NCBI GenBank assembly: GCA_020055645.1
Contig: CM034546.1
Span: forward strand, 138,343,875-138,407,874
Length of the DNA: 64,000 nucleotides
Direction: 5' to 3'
Origin: Tomocerus qinae
Lineage: Eukaryota > Arthropoda > Collembola > Entomobryomorpha > Tomoceridae
Shown here piece by piece: positions 1 through 11,175 of this stretch. Made by a program: the position numbers and the translations under genes. Position 1 is the first letter of the stretch. The number at the start of each line of letters is the position of its first letter. The notes under the pieces are model-generated. The model worked only from the letters and a program-made list of their open reading frames with translations. It had not been told where the DNA came from and made no database searches.

Positions 1-2753
1 TTTTATACGGGCAAATGCTGCCTGGCACTGACTAGTCCATTTCCACTCAACACCACTACGAGTGAGATTGACAAGCGGAGAACTAACATCAGAAATATTG
101 GGAATGAACTTTGCGTAAAAGTTGACAAGTCCCAAAAACGACTTGACTTCGGACAAATCCTTCGGCGGTCTCATAGACATGATTGCATCCACCTTGGAGG
201 GGTCAGGCTGTAGACCATCCGATGAAATTAGGCGACCCAAAAATTTGATACTGGGCTCCATAAACTTGCACTTGGAACGAGAGAGTCGAAAATTGCACTC
301 CCGCATTCGCTCAAACACTTTTCGTAAATTAATAAGATGCTCGGCTTGGTTGCGACCAGAGCAAATTACGTCATCAATAAACGAACGACACATATCAATG
401 TCACTTAACATTTTGTCCATCAGTTCCTGAAAAATAGCAGGTGAGGAGGCTATGCCTTGGGGCAAAACATTATATTGATATAAACCTCGAGGTGTGCTCA
501 CTACGAGAAACTTTCTACAACTTTCATCCATTTCGACTTGGTGAAAGGCATCAGGACCATCCAGTTGCGAAAATGTATCGCCACCGGAGACCGATTCAAA
601 AATATCCTCTTCACGTGACAAGGGATATTGAGTAACACACAATTGATTGTTAATAGTGCGCTTAAAATCACCAGTGATACGAACACCACCACTGGGTTTT
701 GGTACAACAACCAAAGGAGAAGCCCAATCGGAGTGAGCAACTCGACTTATTACACCTAACTGTTCCATGCGTTCCAGTTCCTTGTCCACTTTGTCACGAA
801 GAGCAAAGGGGACGGGGCGGGCTCTGAAAAACCGTGGGACAGCATCATCCCGAAGCACTAACTTGGCTTTGAAATTTTTGATGGTGCCGACAGGTTTATC
901 AAACACATCTGAGAATTCATTTAACAATGAATTCAAACTATCGGAACTACACAGCCGATTCACTTGGAACTGGGAGCACTGAGACTTAATGCTATTCCAA
1001 TCCATTTGAAAGGAATTAATTAAGTCACGTCCAAACAGCGAAGAACCATCTGCAACATGCAGGAAATGTTCGACCGTCTGATTATTGTACTTAATCACGC
1101 ACTTAAATTTCCCCTGTGCATGGAATTTCTCACTGGTGTAAGTCTGAAAAACAACATTAGACTTACTAAGTTGGGGGGAACCCAAACTTTTCCAAAATTC
1201 CGACGAAACAAAACTTGTACCTGAAGCGGTATCCAATTCCATATCATGATGTGTGTCGTTGACAAATAATGGAATTAAAATGGTACGGTTACTTGGAGAA
1301 ATTTTTTTAACTGTGTGCACGTTACTGTTATTGGTACTGTTATTACCACTGTTTCTATTTTGTGTACCGGCAGCAGTACCAGATCTACAAAACTTAGAAA
1401 AATGCCCCTTTTTTGAACACTTAAAACAAGTAACGTCCCCGTGGGGACAGTCTGCCTTCTTGTGGGCTTTGCCACAGTTGGGACAACTCACTTTCCCAGT
1501 AGCTTTCGCCGGGGCTTTCTTCCCGGTGAAAGAATTTTTCGCACGACCAACTTGGTGCGTAGCACTGGAAGGAGACTCAGGTTGGGAACTTCCCGACAAA
1601 CGAATTAGTTGAGTACTGGCTTCAGCAGACTCCTGGCTAATTGCAATTGAAACAGCTTTGGAGAGAGAGAGACTGTCATCCTCCAAAAACAGCCGTTTCT
1701 GTGCAGCCTCAGACAAAAAGGCCAAAAACAAACTGGTCACGCAAAGAAATATCCAAACCGGCGAACTTGCAAGTTATTGCTAACTTACGTAACTCAGAGA
1801 GAAACAGAGTAACTGATTCACCAGGCCGTTGTTTACGACTAAAAAACTTAAATCGCTCAGCAATGGCTTTGGGAGCCGGTTTAAAGTGATCCTTTAAAGT
1901 AGCACACAAGGACTTTAAAGTTAAAGATTCCGGTTTATCAGGTGACACTAACGAACATAGTACACTGTAGGTAGAGATGCCAATGGAAGACAATAAAATT
2001 GACCTTCCCTTAATCTCTCCGTCTTTAGTGGAAATATCCACGTCGTTGGCTTGCAGGTAATTCTGCAGAATGCCAAGATAAGAGTCTAAGTCGTCACACG
2101 ACTCATTGAAAGGGGACAACTTGCCAACAGGCATATTGGAAATTACTCCGTGACACGGGTAACAAAACACGCAAAAACAGGCTTAAACGGAAAGCAGGCT
2201 GCGCCAAATGTTGTATTATGATGAGCAATTATGACACAAATTGCTACGATAATAAACTACGACTTTATTAAGAGACATTCAGAAACAAAGTGCAGAACAA
2301 AAAGATAAAGTACATACATATTACATACATAAGATGAGAAGAGACGAATGCACTGAAAACGCCCCTAAGTCACCAAGGTTAAGATCAGATCAGCGTACGT
2401 GCAGATCTGAGCTTGCAATAATTACTTCACACTGCATTACTGTACACTACATATATTTATATGAACAGAGATATAAATATACTACAGTCATGCCTAAATA
2501 TTTTGAGATATAGAGGGTCCGTGGTACTTTAACTTAGAGGGACACATTGCACCAACCCAACCTCATTGGTCATATATAAAAATAATAATAATATTGAATT
2601 GATTGATCTGAATTGTGTGAAGTGTGTACCCTATTACGTGTTTAATTTCTAGCAGGCAGCGGCTAGCATATGTGTAATAATTACTCTGGCTTAGCATTGG
2701 CAATAATATTATTCCCTATACGAGTAGCACTACTAATAATATTCCCCCTGACA
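1..2753 (-). mobile_element. Ty3/gypsy LTR retrotransposon, 5' part (continues past the window start)
   Basis: Seen: reading the minus strand downward from 2753 there is an LTR (2209-2753), a primer-binding site beginning TGGCGCA two bases inside it, then gag (about 1600-2170), two CCHC zinc knuckles (about 1380-1490, CX2CX3HX4C and CX2CX4HX4C), an aspartic protease with a DTAS motif (about 1150-1235) and reverse transcriptase with a FIDD active site (about 360-390). RT runs off the window edge, so RNase H, integrase and the second LTR are outside. Known: this order is that of Ty3/gypsy elements. Inference: the open coding stretches suggest a fairly young copy. Age cannot be measured because the partner LTR is not in view. 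Treated as a fossil element; no host function is proposed. Confidence 0.9.
2209..2753 (-). repeat. LTR of the gypsy element (about 545 bp)
   Basis: On the minus strand it starts TGTCAGGGGGAATATT and ends ATACAACA, the usual TG...CA borders. The PBS follows two bases further in, at about 2190-2206. The outer border at 2753 is set by the TGTCAGGGGG start. No target-site duplication can be checked because the other end is outside the window. Confidence 0.75.
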
Positions 2754-3104
2754 TAAAATCGTTGAGCATACATCTTACTTTGCTTACAATACATAACACT
2801 AAGATATTTGTGAGTCACTCCCGTTTTCTATCACTGGATATGGGTTTTTCAAAAAACTTTCGAAATTTTAGGAAGAAATCGATTTTGGAATTTCTTGGTC
2901 AATTTTTACCCCAGAACGACCAGATGTTTGGTAAATGGTCAAATATCTCAACAGGTCTCCCTTCGTCATTTTGTGATGGCTATTTTGGGAAAGGCGAGAC
3001 ATCAAAATCAACTATTTGAATTTAGCTACTAATTGTTGGAAAGCTTCTCCCCCCCCAAAAACGAATAAACGAATAATATTCTTTTTAGATAAAAGAATAA
3101 AAGA
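2754..3104. other. AT-rich flank between LTR element and tandem array
   Basis: No gene, tRNA or recognisable repeat was seen. An 85-codon open frame at 2762-3019 has no family resemblance and no sign of being an exon. Confidence 0.5.
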
Positions 3105-3680
3105 ATTAAAATAAATTAATAAAAATTCTTTAAAATAAATTAATAAAAATTCTTTAAAATAAATTAATAAAAATTCTTTAAAATAAATTAATAAAAATTC
3201 TTTAAAATAAATTAATAAAAATTCTTTAAAATAAATTAATAAAAATTCTTTAAAATAAATTAATAAAAATTCTTTAAAATAAATTAATAAAAATTCTTTA
3301 AAATAAATTAATAAAAATTCTTTAAAATAAATTAATAAAAATTCTTTAAAATAAATAATAAAAATTCTTTAAAATAAATTAATAAAAATTCTTTAAAATA
3401 AATTAATAAAAATTCTTTAAAATAAATTAATAAAAATTCTTTAAAATAAATTAATAAAAATTCTTTAAAATAAATTAATAAAAATTCTTTAAAATAAATT
3501 AATAAAAATTCTTTAAAATAAATTAATAAAAATTCTTTAAAATAAATTAATAAAAATTCTTTTAAAAAAATTAATAAAAATTCTTTAAAATAAATTAATA
3601 AAAATTCTTTTAAAAAAATTAATAAAAATTCTTTAAAATAAATTAATAAAAATTCTTTAAAATAAATTAATAAAAATTCC
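3105..3680. repeat. 24-bp tandem array, about 24 copies
   Basis: The unit is AAAATAAATTAATAAAAATT followed by CTTT. Spacing is 24 bp, except one shorter copy near 3350 and two variant copies (TTTTAAAAAAATT) near 3560 and 3610. Copies are near identical, pointing to recent expansion. Because 24 is a multiple of three, the minus strand shows a long open frame of repeated EFLLIYFK, which is a by-product of the repeat and not a gene. Confidence 0.95.
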
Positions 3681-4068
3681 ATATTCCTGTGTTATAATTA
3701 TCACAGCGGGGGTGAATTAAATATAATTACAGTAAGCCAAAGTAATTAAATATTAATTGTTTTAATTATTTGCATATCTTAATGCTATAGAATAAGGGTA
3801 TTTTAATTCAGCATAATATTATGTAGGCTATTCAGGGATAAACATGAATTTTTGCGTGCTTCAGAAAAGTTATAGTTAACAAAATTACTTGGTATCCTGA
3901 TAATATATTGGTATTATTTAGTGTGCCCACTTCCTTGTTTTGTGGCAGATTTCCATAATCATTCTTTAGGAAACATAATTTATAAATGAGACATTAACAC
4001 TTCTCTATCAGTTGTATTCAAGTAATATTATAACAACGTTCTCTATATTATACTAGCAGACTTGGAAA
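3681..4068. promoter_or_regulatory. Upstream region of the small cysteine-rich gene
   Basis: AT-rich DNA with no coding signal. It holds the presumed promoter and 5' UTR of the gene starting at 4069. A TATA-like run (CTATATTATACTAG) lies about 20-25 bp before the ATG, too close to be a clear TATA box. No other motif is supportable. Confidence 0.3.
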
Positions 4069-4828
4069 ATGAATCAATTTCTTTTGTTCGGACTCTTATT
4101 TAGTGTTTTGCTATGCGCTGCAAATATTCACCAGGTAATTACCAATACTTTTGTTGTAGCCAAATTCCTCAATACTATTCTTCCTCCCTTAGCATTTTCG
4201 ACTTTTGTAGATAAATTTATTTATTATTTTAGTAGGAGAATTGTACGATATTTTTTTAAGCAGCAATTTTGTGATGAACTCAATAAAGATAAAATAAACC
4301 TTTAGGTTTTAACTCCAGCTCCTGAGGATAACAACATAATTTTGTCGAAAGTGTGAACAAATAATATAAAATACATTATTTGAATTTATAGCCTTTTCCC
4401 CTCAAAAATGAATTATGAAATTAAAGGCTAGGCTCATAAACGCATTATAAATCTTAGAAGTATTGTTAAAGGTTTCTAAACTAAAAGTTATAAAATTGTT
4501 TAATACCTATAAATGTTTTCTATATTTAGCTTTCTTCTTCCAATGATAGTAAATAGTACTAGTGTATATTAGAGTACCTAGGTATCCTAGTTTTTTTGTA
4601 TAGTAACTAATATTATGTTAAGCCCCTTTTTAATTGGATCATTAATTTAACAAATTATTTGATAAATAGGTCTCGGCGGGGCTCATGACGTGTGTGTCAG
4701 GAACAGAGGGAGATAAAATATGTTTTAGAGCATGCCAGGCTCAGTCTTGTGGGTTTGGACAATGCTTGAGAGGAGGATGTCATTGTTCACGTGGACCAGA
4801 CACAAAATGCCGAAAGGGATTCATATAA
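4069..4828 (+). CDS. Secreted eight-cysteine peptide, CS-alpha-beta (defensin-like) candidate
   Basis: Two exons, 4069-4134 and 4670-4828, join in phase 0 (CAG|gtaatt ... aatag|GTC) to give 74 aa. Exon 1 encodes a typical signal peptide (MNQFLLFGLLFSVLLCA). Exon 2 encodes a short Gly-rich mature part with eight cysteines spaced C-X9-C-X3-C-X4-C-X4-C-X4-C-X1-C-X7-C. The C-X3-C followed later by C-X-C is the core of the CS-alpha-beta fold of arthropod defensins, drosomycin-like antifungals and some toxins; the outer pair would add a fourth disulfide. A poly(A) signal AATAAA lies about 145 bp after the stop. Role is inferred: secreted antimicrobial or toxin-like peptide. The family cannot be fixed from the cysteine pattern alone. 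Confidence 0.75.
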
Positions 4829-5109
4829 AAATTTATTCATTTTCATAGATGGAGGAAATCCGAAAGGATATTTTAAATTTGGCATTCTTGGTGCTAAATT
4901 AAAATAAGGCGAATTATTCGAAGTATGAACTAAACCCTTTCTAATTGTTGCTTTAGCCACCTTAAAGTTCTAAATAAAAACAAAATGACTAATAATCCTA
5001 TTATAATAAAAAAATTGTTCCGTCGTCTTCTTCACCTTTTCTGCAATGATGCGTATTTAGGTAATTCATATATGTGATTGCGTATCGAATTTGCCAAAAA
5101 AGTGCCTAA
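4829..5109 (+). other. 3' UTR and short flank of the cysteine-rich gene
   Basis: Non-coding AT-rich sequence with AATAAA at about 4973. Nothing else was seen before the Helitron-like copy begins at 5110. Confidence 0.4.
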
Positions 5110-6263
5110 TCTCTATATATAATCGCAGACTTGATAAAGCAATTTACCTGTCTATATATGTATATATGTCTGTACGTGTGGTAGGGAGAACCAAGGAAAC
5201 TTGCATATATTACGTAGCGCAAAACCCACTCCCCCATGTGTAACGCAAGTGCTGACTGCAACACGTTTGGGTAACCCCTCCTCCCATCAACTGCACACGG
5301 AATATATGCAGGCTCCTTAAAAGCAAAATGCGCAAGTCCAATTTCTCTAAATCATCGAAATGAGTCGTTTCATATTATTATGATAACTTCAAAATAATAA
5401 TAGAAATTTACATAAGAAGGTTGAATGGTGGGTGGTGATGGAATGGGAATGATTAGCGAAAGGGGACATTTCGTAATAATCGTAATGTGCCTTATTAAAT
5501 AGCATTTCAAAACTTCTAATCCAAATTGGTTCTGCTATATCGACAAACTTATTTAATTTTTTTAGTAGAGCTGGGTATACTTTTTACTACCCTCGTGATT
5601 CCATTGGGATTCAGTTGGGACATCTTTTTGTAGAATGAAATAACAGTACTGGGAGCCAGAGCCACTATTTATTCTATAAAAATATTTATTCGTAAGTTTG
5701 TACTCATGGGATTTGCACGGTTTTCCAAAATCCCACGGGGAATCTTATTTTTTTGATTTAAAATGGGAAGCGTTTTGGTAACTTTGTGGGAGTTTTTTCG
5801 AAAATAGAGTTTTTCATTGTTCCCTGTATTTGAACTACAGTTATTAATTTGGTGTATGAAATTCCTTTTTATCAGGAAGTTTAGGCTGGAAGCTAATTTT
5901 TCCAACCACTGTACAGCACCGTGTTTAGAAGTCGATTTCGGAGGGGGCAATGACGTCATACACTTATGCGAAATATTTTGGCTTATTTTGTCTAAAGTGA
6001 GTCAAAAGTAGCCTAAAGCGAAATATTTTGGTATTTTGAGAAAAAATTTTCCCTTTTCTTGGATTTTGGGGTGCTGCCCCCTATACCCCCCTCAATACAG
6101 CCTTGCCACTGTAGAAAATAAAAGTATATTAATTTAAATATAATTTGTATTTACAAAATTAACATAATAACCTAATGTTTTCGAAATTGTTTTTATTACT
6201 GTGATGGGTGGCCTGCTGAATTTCTTTTGAGTGCTAGATTTGCCCCTTAGATGGGTTCACTAG
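5110..6263 (+). mobile_element. Helitron-like non-autonomous element, copy A
   Basis: Starts TCTCTATATATAATCG after an A and ends GGGTTCACTAG before a T. There are no terminal inverted repeats and no target duplication. A short imperfect hairpin (AGTG..GCCC / GGG(C)..CACT) sits just inside the CTAG end. These are the marks of Helitrons: 5' TC, 3' CTAG after a hairpin, insertion between A and T. No Rep/helicase coding was seen. Copy B follows with no spacer. A 192-bp insertion with an 8-bp duplication sits inside it (5914-6105). Confidence 0.7.
5914..6105. mobile_element. Short hAT-like insertion nested in Helitron copy A
   Basis: Flanked by a perfect 8-bp direct repeat CCACTGTA (5906-5913 and 6106-6113). 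Copy B and copy F have the uninterrupted site with a single CCACTGTA. The ends begin CAGCACCG and CAAGGCTG (read inward), a weak match to hAT-type CA..G termini. Internally it carries a direct repeat of GAAATATTTTGG. No coding capacity. Confidence 0.65.
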
Positions 6264-7147
6264 TCTCTATATATAATCGTAGACTTGATAAATTTACCTG
6301 TCTATATATATATATATATATAACGTGTGGTAGGGAGAACCTAGGGAACCTGCATATATTACGTAAAGCAAAACCCCCTCCCACATGTGTAACGCAAGTG
6401 CCGACTGCAACATTTTTGGGTATCTCCTCCTCCCATCTACTGCACACGTAATATATACAGGCTCCTTAAAAGCAAAATGCGCAAGCCCAATTCCTTTAAA
6501 CCACCGAAATGAGTCGTTTCACGTTATTATAACATCTAACTAATAATAGAAATTTAGCGAAAGGGAACATTTCGTAATGTGCGTATTAAATAGCATTTCA
6601 AAACTTCTAACCCAAATATCGAAAAAGTTATTCAACATTTTTTAATAGAGCTGGGTTTACTTTTTACTACCCTCTTAATTCCTTTGTGCCAGTTGGGATA
6701 TCTTTTTGTAGAATTAAATAACAGTACTGGGAGCCACTAATTCATTCTTAAAAATATTTATTGTAAGTTGTACTCATGGGATTTGTACGTTTTTCCAAAA
6801 TCCTAGAGGGAATCTTATTTTTTCGATTTTAAAAAGGAGCTTTTTGGTAACTTTGTGGGAGTTTTTTCGAAAATAGTCTTTCATTGTTCCCTGTATTTGA
6901 TGCTACGATCTACAGTTATTATTTTGGTGTAGGAAATTCCTTTTTATCAGGAAGTTGGGGCTGCAGCTAATTTTTCCAACCACTGTAGGAAATGAAAGTG
7001 TATTAATTTAAATGTACTTTGTATTTACAAAGTTAACATAACAACCTGACATAATGGGATGTTTTTGAAATTGTTTTTATTACTGTGATGGATGGCCTGC
7101 TGAATTTCTCTTGAGTGCTAGATTTGCCCTTTAGCTGGGTTCACTAG
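6264..7147 (+). mobile_element. Helitron-like element, copy B (tandem with A)
   Basis: Begins TCTCTATATATAATCG directly after the CTAG of copy A and ends CACTAG before T. It matches copy A along its length with many small differences and lacks the nested insertion. Head-to-tail tandems are typical of rolling-circle transposition. Confidence 0.7.
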
Positions 7148-8075
7148 TCTATCCATAAACACGATCTCAAAAAGAATACAACTTGAAATATCGAGCAAAT
7201 TATTTCTGTTTTATATTTTTTTCTCAACTCTGAGATGTTGAGAAGTTTTCAACGAAGAATCATTTCCTAAACGTTGGTGCATTTCAAGCCTTTCTTTTGA
7301 ATAGGTTTAAGCTATTTAGGTCAGGAAACTCAAGACGTAATTAGCTCTTAAATTATTGGTTTTTATAGCAGGTAGTACAATAAGTGGGGTAAGTTGTTTT
7401 AGGCAATGTTTAGGTAGAACTTTTTTGATATAAAAAGTCCGTGTTTTTGGCTAGAAAAGAGTAACAAAGGCGTGATTACACTCGAAACAGAAGCCTGCAA
7501 TCGACTGAAATTAATTTCAAAGTTTTGCTATGGTGTAGAAATCGATTCTGATTCTATTGGCTATAAAAGCTCAAGACTTTTATGATATCAGAAAATTAAA
7601 CATTTCCAATGATGTTTTTCAAGGCAGATTTGAATAGCAAAGGTAATAAATAGTGCTAAATAAAACATGATTGCCATTTAGCATAGTTTAATTTTACCAA
7701 ATGTCATTTGTCGCACGCTTTTATCTTTTATTTTTATATGGAAGGCTGAAATGAACGACAGTATCACAATCCCATTGTACTTTTTGAAACAATTGTAGCA
7801 TTTTAAGCTGATTATAAATAATTGTTGCATATATTCTATAGAAGTCGAAGTGATTTCTGCTGCAATTGAATACACTTTAATCAAAAGCAAATTTCAATAA
7901 ATTATTTGAATGGAGTAATTATTGAAACTTTTTTAATACATTATTATTACTCTTTGTAAAATTAGTGGAATAAATGTGAGTATAAATATCTGTGCTATCA
8001 TTGAACACACACACATGCATTGACCGTGTAGTGAATGAGAATCTGCTGTATATACTGTTCATTTTATCATGGTAG
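7148..8075. other. Intergenic AT-rich stretch
   Basis: No coding exon, RNA gene or repeat could be supported. The last four bases (GTAG, 8072-8075) are the target duplication of the LTR element that follows. Confidence 0.4.
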
Positions 8076-8595
8076 TGTAACCATGGAGGTTACCAGCCAC
8101 GGCATTCTCCCTCTCCCCCCGATTACTTCATCATCTGATAATCTTTCATGTCATTACTTATGTACTTAATCTAAATACTTAATAATTGTGACATGGTCAC
8201 GTTAATGTTATTACTAACTCAATAACTCAATATATATTATAAAATATTATTGCTCTTATATTATTCTTCTTTAAGTAGTGTTATATAGTTTGTAGGCTTT
8301 AAGTGTTATCCATTCAGCAGATTCTGAAATGCCGAAGGATGTTGTATTTAACAAACAATAATAATATTAAGATGTTAAACATTTTTAAGGAACTAATAAA
8401 AAGAGCTCCACTCAGCCTTTCTCGAGAGTGACGAGCAGAACACCAAACCATCTTTACTTTTCTTAATCATTTATAACACGCTCCTACAGTCCACTGTCCA
8501 CTGAGACTATCCGACTGCAACTATACCCCCATACATACACACTACGCCCAGTCTTTTAACTCCCAAAAACTTTAACATAAAAAGCCAGCGTCACA
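8076..8595 (+). repeat. Left LTR (520 bp)
   Basis: TG...CA borders. Line-by-line comparison with 13316-13835 showed no difference. Confidence 0.92.
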
Positions 8596-9336
8596 GTGGT
8601 CCTTCGAGCCCTTATAGCTCGAGGCTATTATCTAAGAAAACCAGTCCAATTTTTCCATTGTTTCAAAATTTAAAGCATTAATATTTCAATTCCATTTGAT
8701 TTCAATTAAATCTTTTCTTCGACACCAGTAACACTCAAATTGTTCTCCTCGTCACTCAAATACAAACGTTTGTATCCGCTTATCTGCACGTCTAGCATTT
8801 AAAAAAAGTAAGTAATTAATTTTATGTTGAATTATTAATAGTATGTGATCAAGTCCCCAGAATATGTTTTTATATTCTTATTTTTTCCATCACAATCCCT
8901 CAGCTGCTCCTTTATTTTCCATTAGACAATTTTTATTCCATCAACAATAGTTTATCCCATTAACTTTCCATATACCAACCCCCTGATTTAGAATTCCCCA
9001 TTTCCATCCTATATCCAATTTAACCATAGCCCTCGTCCTTCCTAGCTAAAATAATCCTTTACGTACTACTGGTCACTTCTTCTAACAAACACGTCGCTTT
9101 CCGTAGCTTTGCACTAGCCTTTTTTTTTTCTGGACAAATTTCTACAATTTGTCTACAATATTGATTCGGGTTAACAGACCAACAGGTTAGGCTTATTATT
9201 TATTTTTGCTCTCTTTGCTATTACTTTGCGAATTATCATTTAAAATTGCATGTCATGGGGTGTAGTAAGATATCGTATTTACACATTTCAGTACTTGCGG
9301 CCAAAGTACATGCGCGGTAATGCAATAGAATTCTAT

Positions 9337-9783
9337 AAAATCTACAGAAATCACAAAATCTAGATAACCACAAATTCCTGAAATCAGTTAGAGAGAGAGA
9401 GAGTCAAAATCTACAGAAATCACAAAATCTAGATAACCACAAATTCCTGCGTACTATATGAGCGTAAATATACGGTTGTATGAAATAAGTTAGAGAGAGA
9501 GAATCAAAATCTACAGAAATCACAAAATCTAGATAACCACAAATTCCTGCGTACTATATGAGCGTAAATATACGGTTGTATGAAATCAGTTAGAAAGAGA
9601 ATCAAAATCTACAGAAATCACAAAATCTAGATAACCACAAATTCCTGCGTACTATATGAGCGTAAATATACGGTTGTATGAAATAAGTTAGAGAGAGAGA
9701 ATCAAAATCTACAGAAATCACAAAATCTAGATAACCACAAATTCCCTGCGTACTATATGAGCGTAAATATACGGTTGTATGAA
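9337..9783 (+). repeat. About 100-bp tandem repeat in the LTR element leader
   Basis: The word AAAATCTACAGAAATCACAA recurs at about 9337, 9406, 9506, 9604 and 9704. The first unit is shorter (69 bp); the others are 98-100 bp. Each unit carries a GA microsatellite and an ATGAGCGTAAATATACGG segment. The last copy runs into the zinc-knuckle ORF. It may act in packaging or as a promoter, but that is inference. Confidence 0.85.
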
Positions 9784-10383
9784 AATATTAGAAATATAAT
9801 TCCCCCATTTTCAAATATACGAAATTTTCTATTTATTAAATCCATGGAAATGAATCATTCCCAAAAACCTGATAACATCCCTTTGACTAGTCAAGAAGAA
9901 CCTAGGAGAACTCCACAGCAACAACAAAATGAAAATATTCCAATAACAATCTCCCAACAAAACAGCACATGTCCCCAAACCACTCCGTCTCCACAACCCT
10001 TGATATTTTGCTGTTGTAACTTCAGATGTCCGACTATCTCCACCGACCCCAATTATCGCTCTCCATACCAATTCCCAATTTTTCAACATCAGATACACGA
10101 TTTTTCGGGTTTTCCCAACCCATACCCCATAATACCTTTGCCCGTTCAAACGTATGTTTCAAACTCCATCACTCAAAATCCCTCCACAGACGACAAAGGT
10201 CAAATTAATGATCACCAGTATGGCAAACCACAAATCCCATTTTGCAGGTATTGTAAGAAACGTAATCATACCTTAGAACAATGCCGAAAACGAAAACGTG
10301 TCAATGACCCAAATCGACAATTTCCCACATCCACGAAATCCACCTCTACAGTAACTGACCCTCACATTTCGCCACCACTTTAA
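9757..10383 (+). CDS. Gag-like zinc-knuckle ORF of the LTR element
   Basis: A 208-codon open frame, Pro/Gln/Asn-rich, with one CCHC knuckle close to its C-terminus (CRYCKKRNHTLEQC, CX2CX4HX4C) followed by a basic patch (RKRKR). A CCHC knuckle plus basic tail is the RNA-binding part of retroelement nucleocapsid. The upstream part is not clearly similar to a capsid. The first ATG lies inside the tandem array, so the ATG at about 9844 is an alternative start. Confidence 0.6.
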   Translation: MSVNIRLYENIRNIIPPFSNIRNFLFIKSMEMNHSQKPDNIPLTSQEEPRRTPQQQQNENIPITISQQNSTCPQTTPSPQPLIFCCCNFRCPTISTDPNYRSPYQFPIFQHQIHDFSGFPNPYPIIPLPVQTYVSNSITQNPSTDDKGQINDHQYGKPQIPFCRYCKKRNHTLEQCRKRKRVNDPNRQFPTSTKSTSTVTDPHISPPL

Positions 10384-10857
10384 CATCAAACCCAAACCCT
10401 CCTTCCCATGCCTTACACCCATATACTCCAACTACAGAATCCCGAATACTAAGATGAATACCACTCCATCTCAAGTCTTGTATCATCCCCATTCCAAAAT
10501 TCAACTTCGTTTAACATTTCCAATCTATATTACTTATAAACATTCATCATTATTTCAAGCATGTCATTCAACCATTCTGAAATCCCCAATTATTAATATT
10601 CCCTAACTATTTCAATTTTACACTTGTTTTCCTTTGCCACATTGCAACAAGAAAAATTCAACCCCAAGTTCCATTTCAAGATAAAAAAATACCTAATCGT
10701 TCATGATTCATCTCTCAATTTCAATACGACAAACAAAAAGAATCTTATTCGTCATACTCTGGCCTTCTTTTCATCACATTCCTAACAAAACTATTCCACT
10801 CAAAAGGAAGTATCATATCCGCATTGAGTACCAGTAACCCAATTACGATTCTAGGTC

Positions 10858-11175
10858 ATGTCTCAGCTGTCCCAAATACTTCAAAGGACATACTCAGCAA
10901 ATTCCATTTCAACCTACGGTCATTTCATAACCACTTCATTTACCGACTCTGCCACAAGATTCACCAACATGATCACCATCTCCAATAATATAATCACACT
11001 CTCTACCAATATGAACTCCCTCTCCACCAATATGAACTCCCTCTCCACCAATATGATCACCCTCTCCACCAATATGAACTCCCTCTCCACCGAGATGAAC
11101 ACCCGCTCCACTGCTATGACAGACAATTTAGATCAACAAATACATTCGAGTTTCCCTCCTCTTCGTACCTCTTAA
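10858..11175 (+). CDS. Ser/Thr/Asn-repeat ORF inside the LTR element
   Basis: A 105-codon frame made mostly of seven-residue repeats of the type LSTNMNS, from a 21-bp tandem repeat at about 10980-11110. No known domain. It could be a coiled segment of an element protein or simply a repeat that happens to be open. Confidence 0.3.
   Translation: MSQLSQILQRTYSANSISTYGHFITTSFTDSATRFTNMITISNNIITLSTNMNSLSTNMNSLSTNMITLSTNMNSLSTEMNTRSTAMTDNLDQQIHSSFPPLRTS

Noticed and set aside
3332-3682. 116-codon minus-strand ORF of repeated EFLLIYFK
   Set aside because: It is only the translation of the 24-bp tandem array.
6247-6451. Overlapping ORFs on both strands at the Helitron A/B junction
   Set aside because: They span the tandem junction and are not conserved in copy F.
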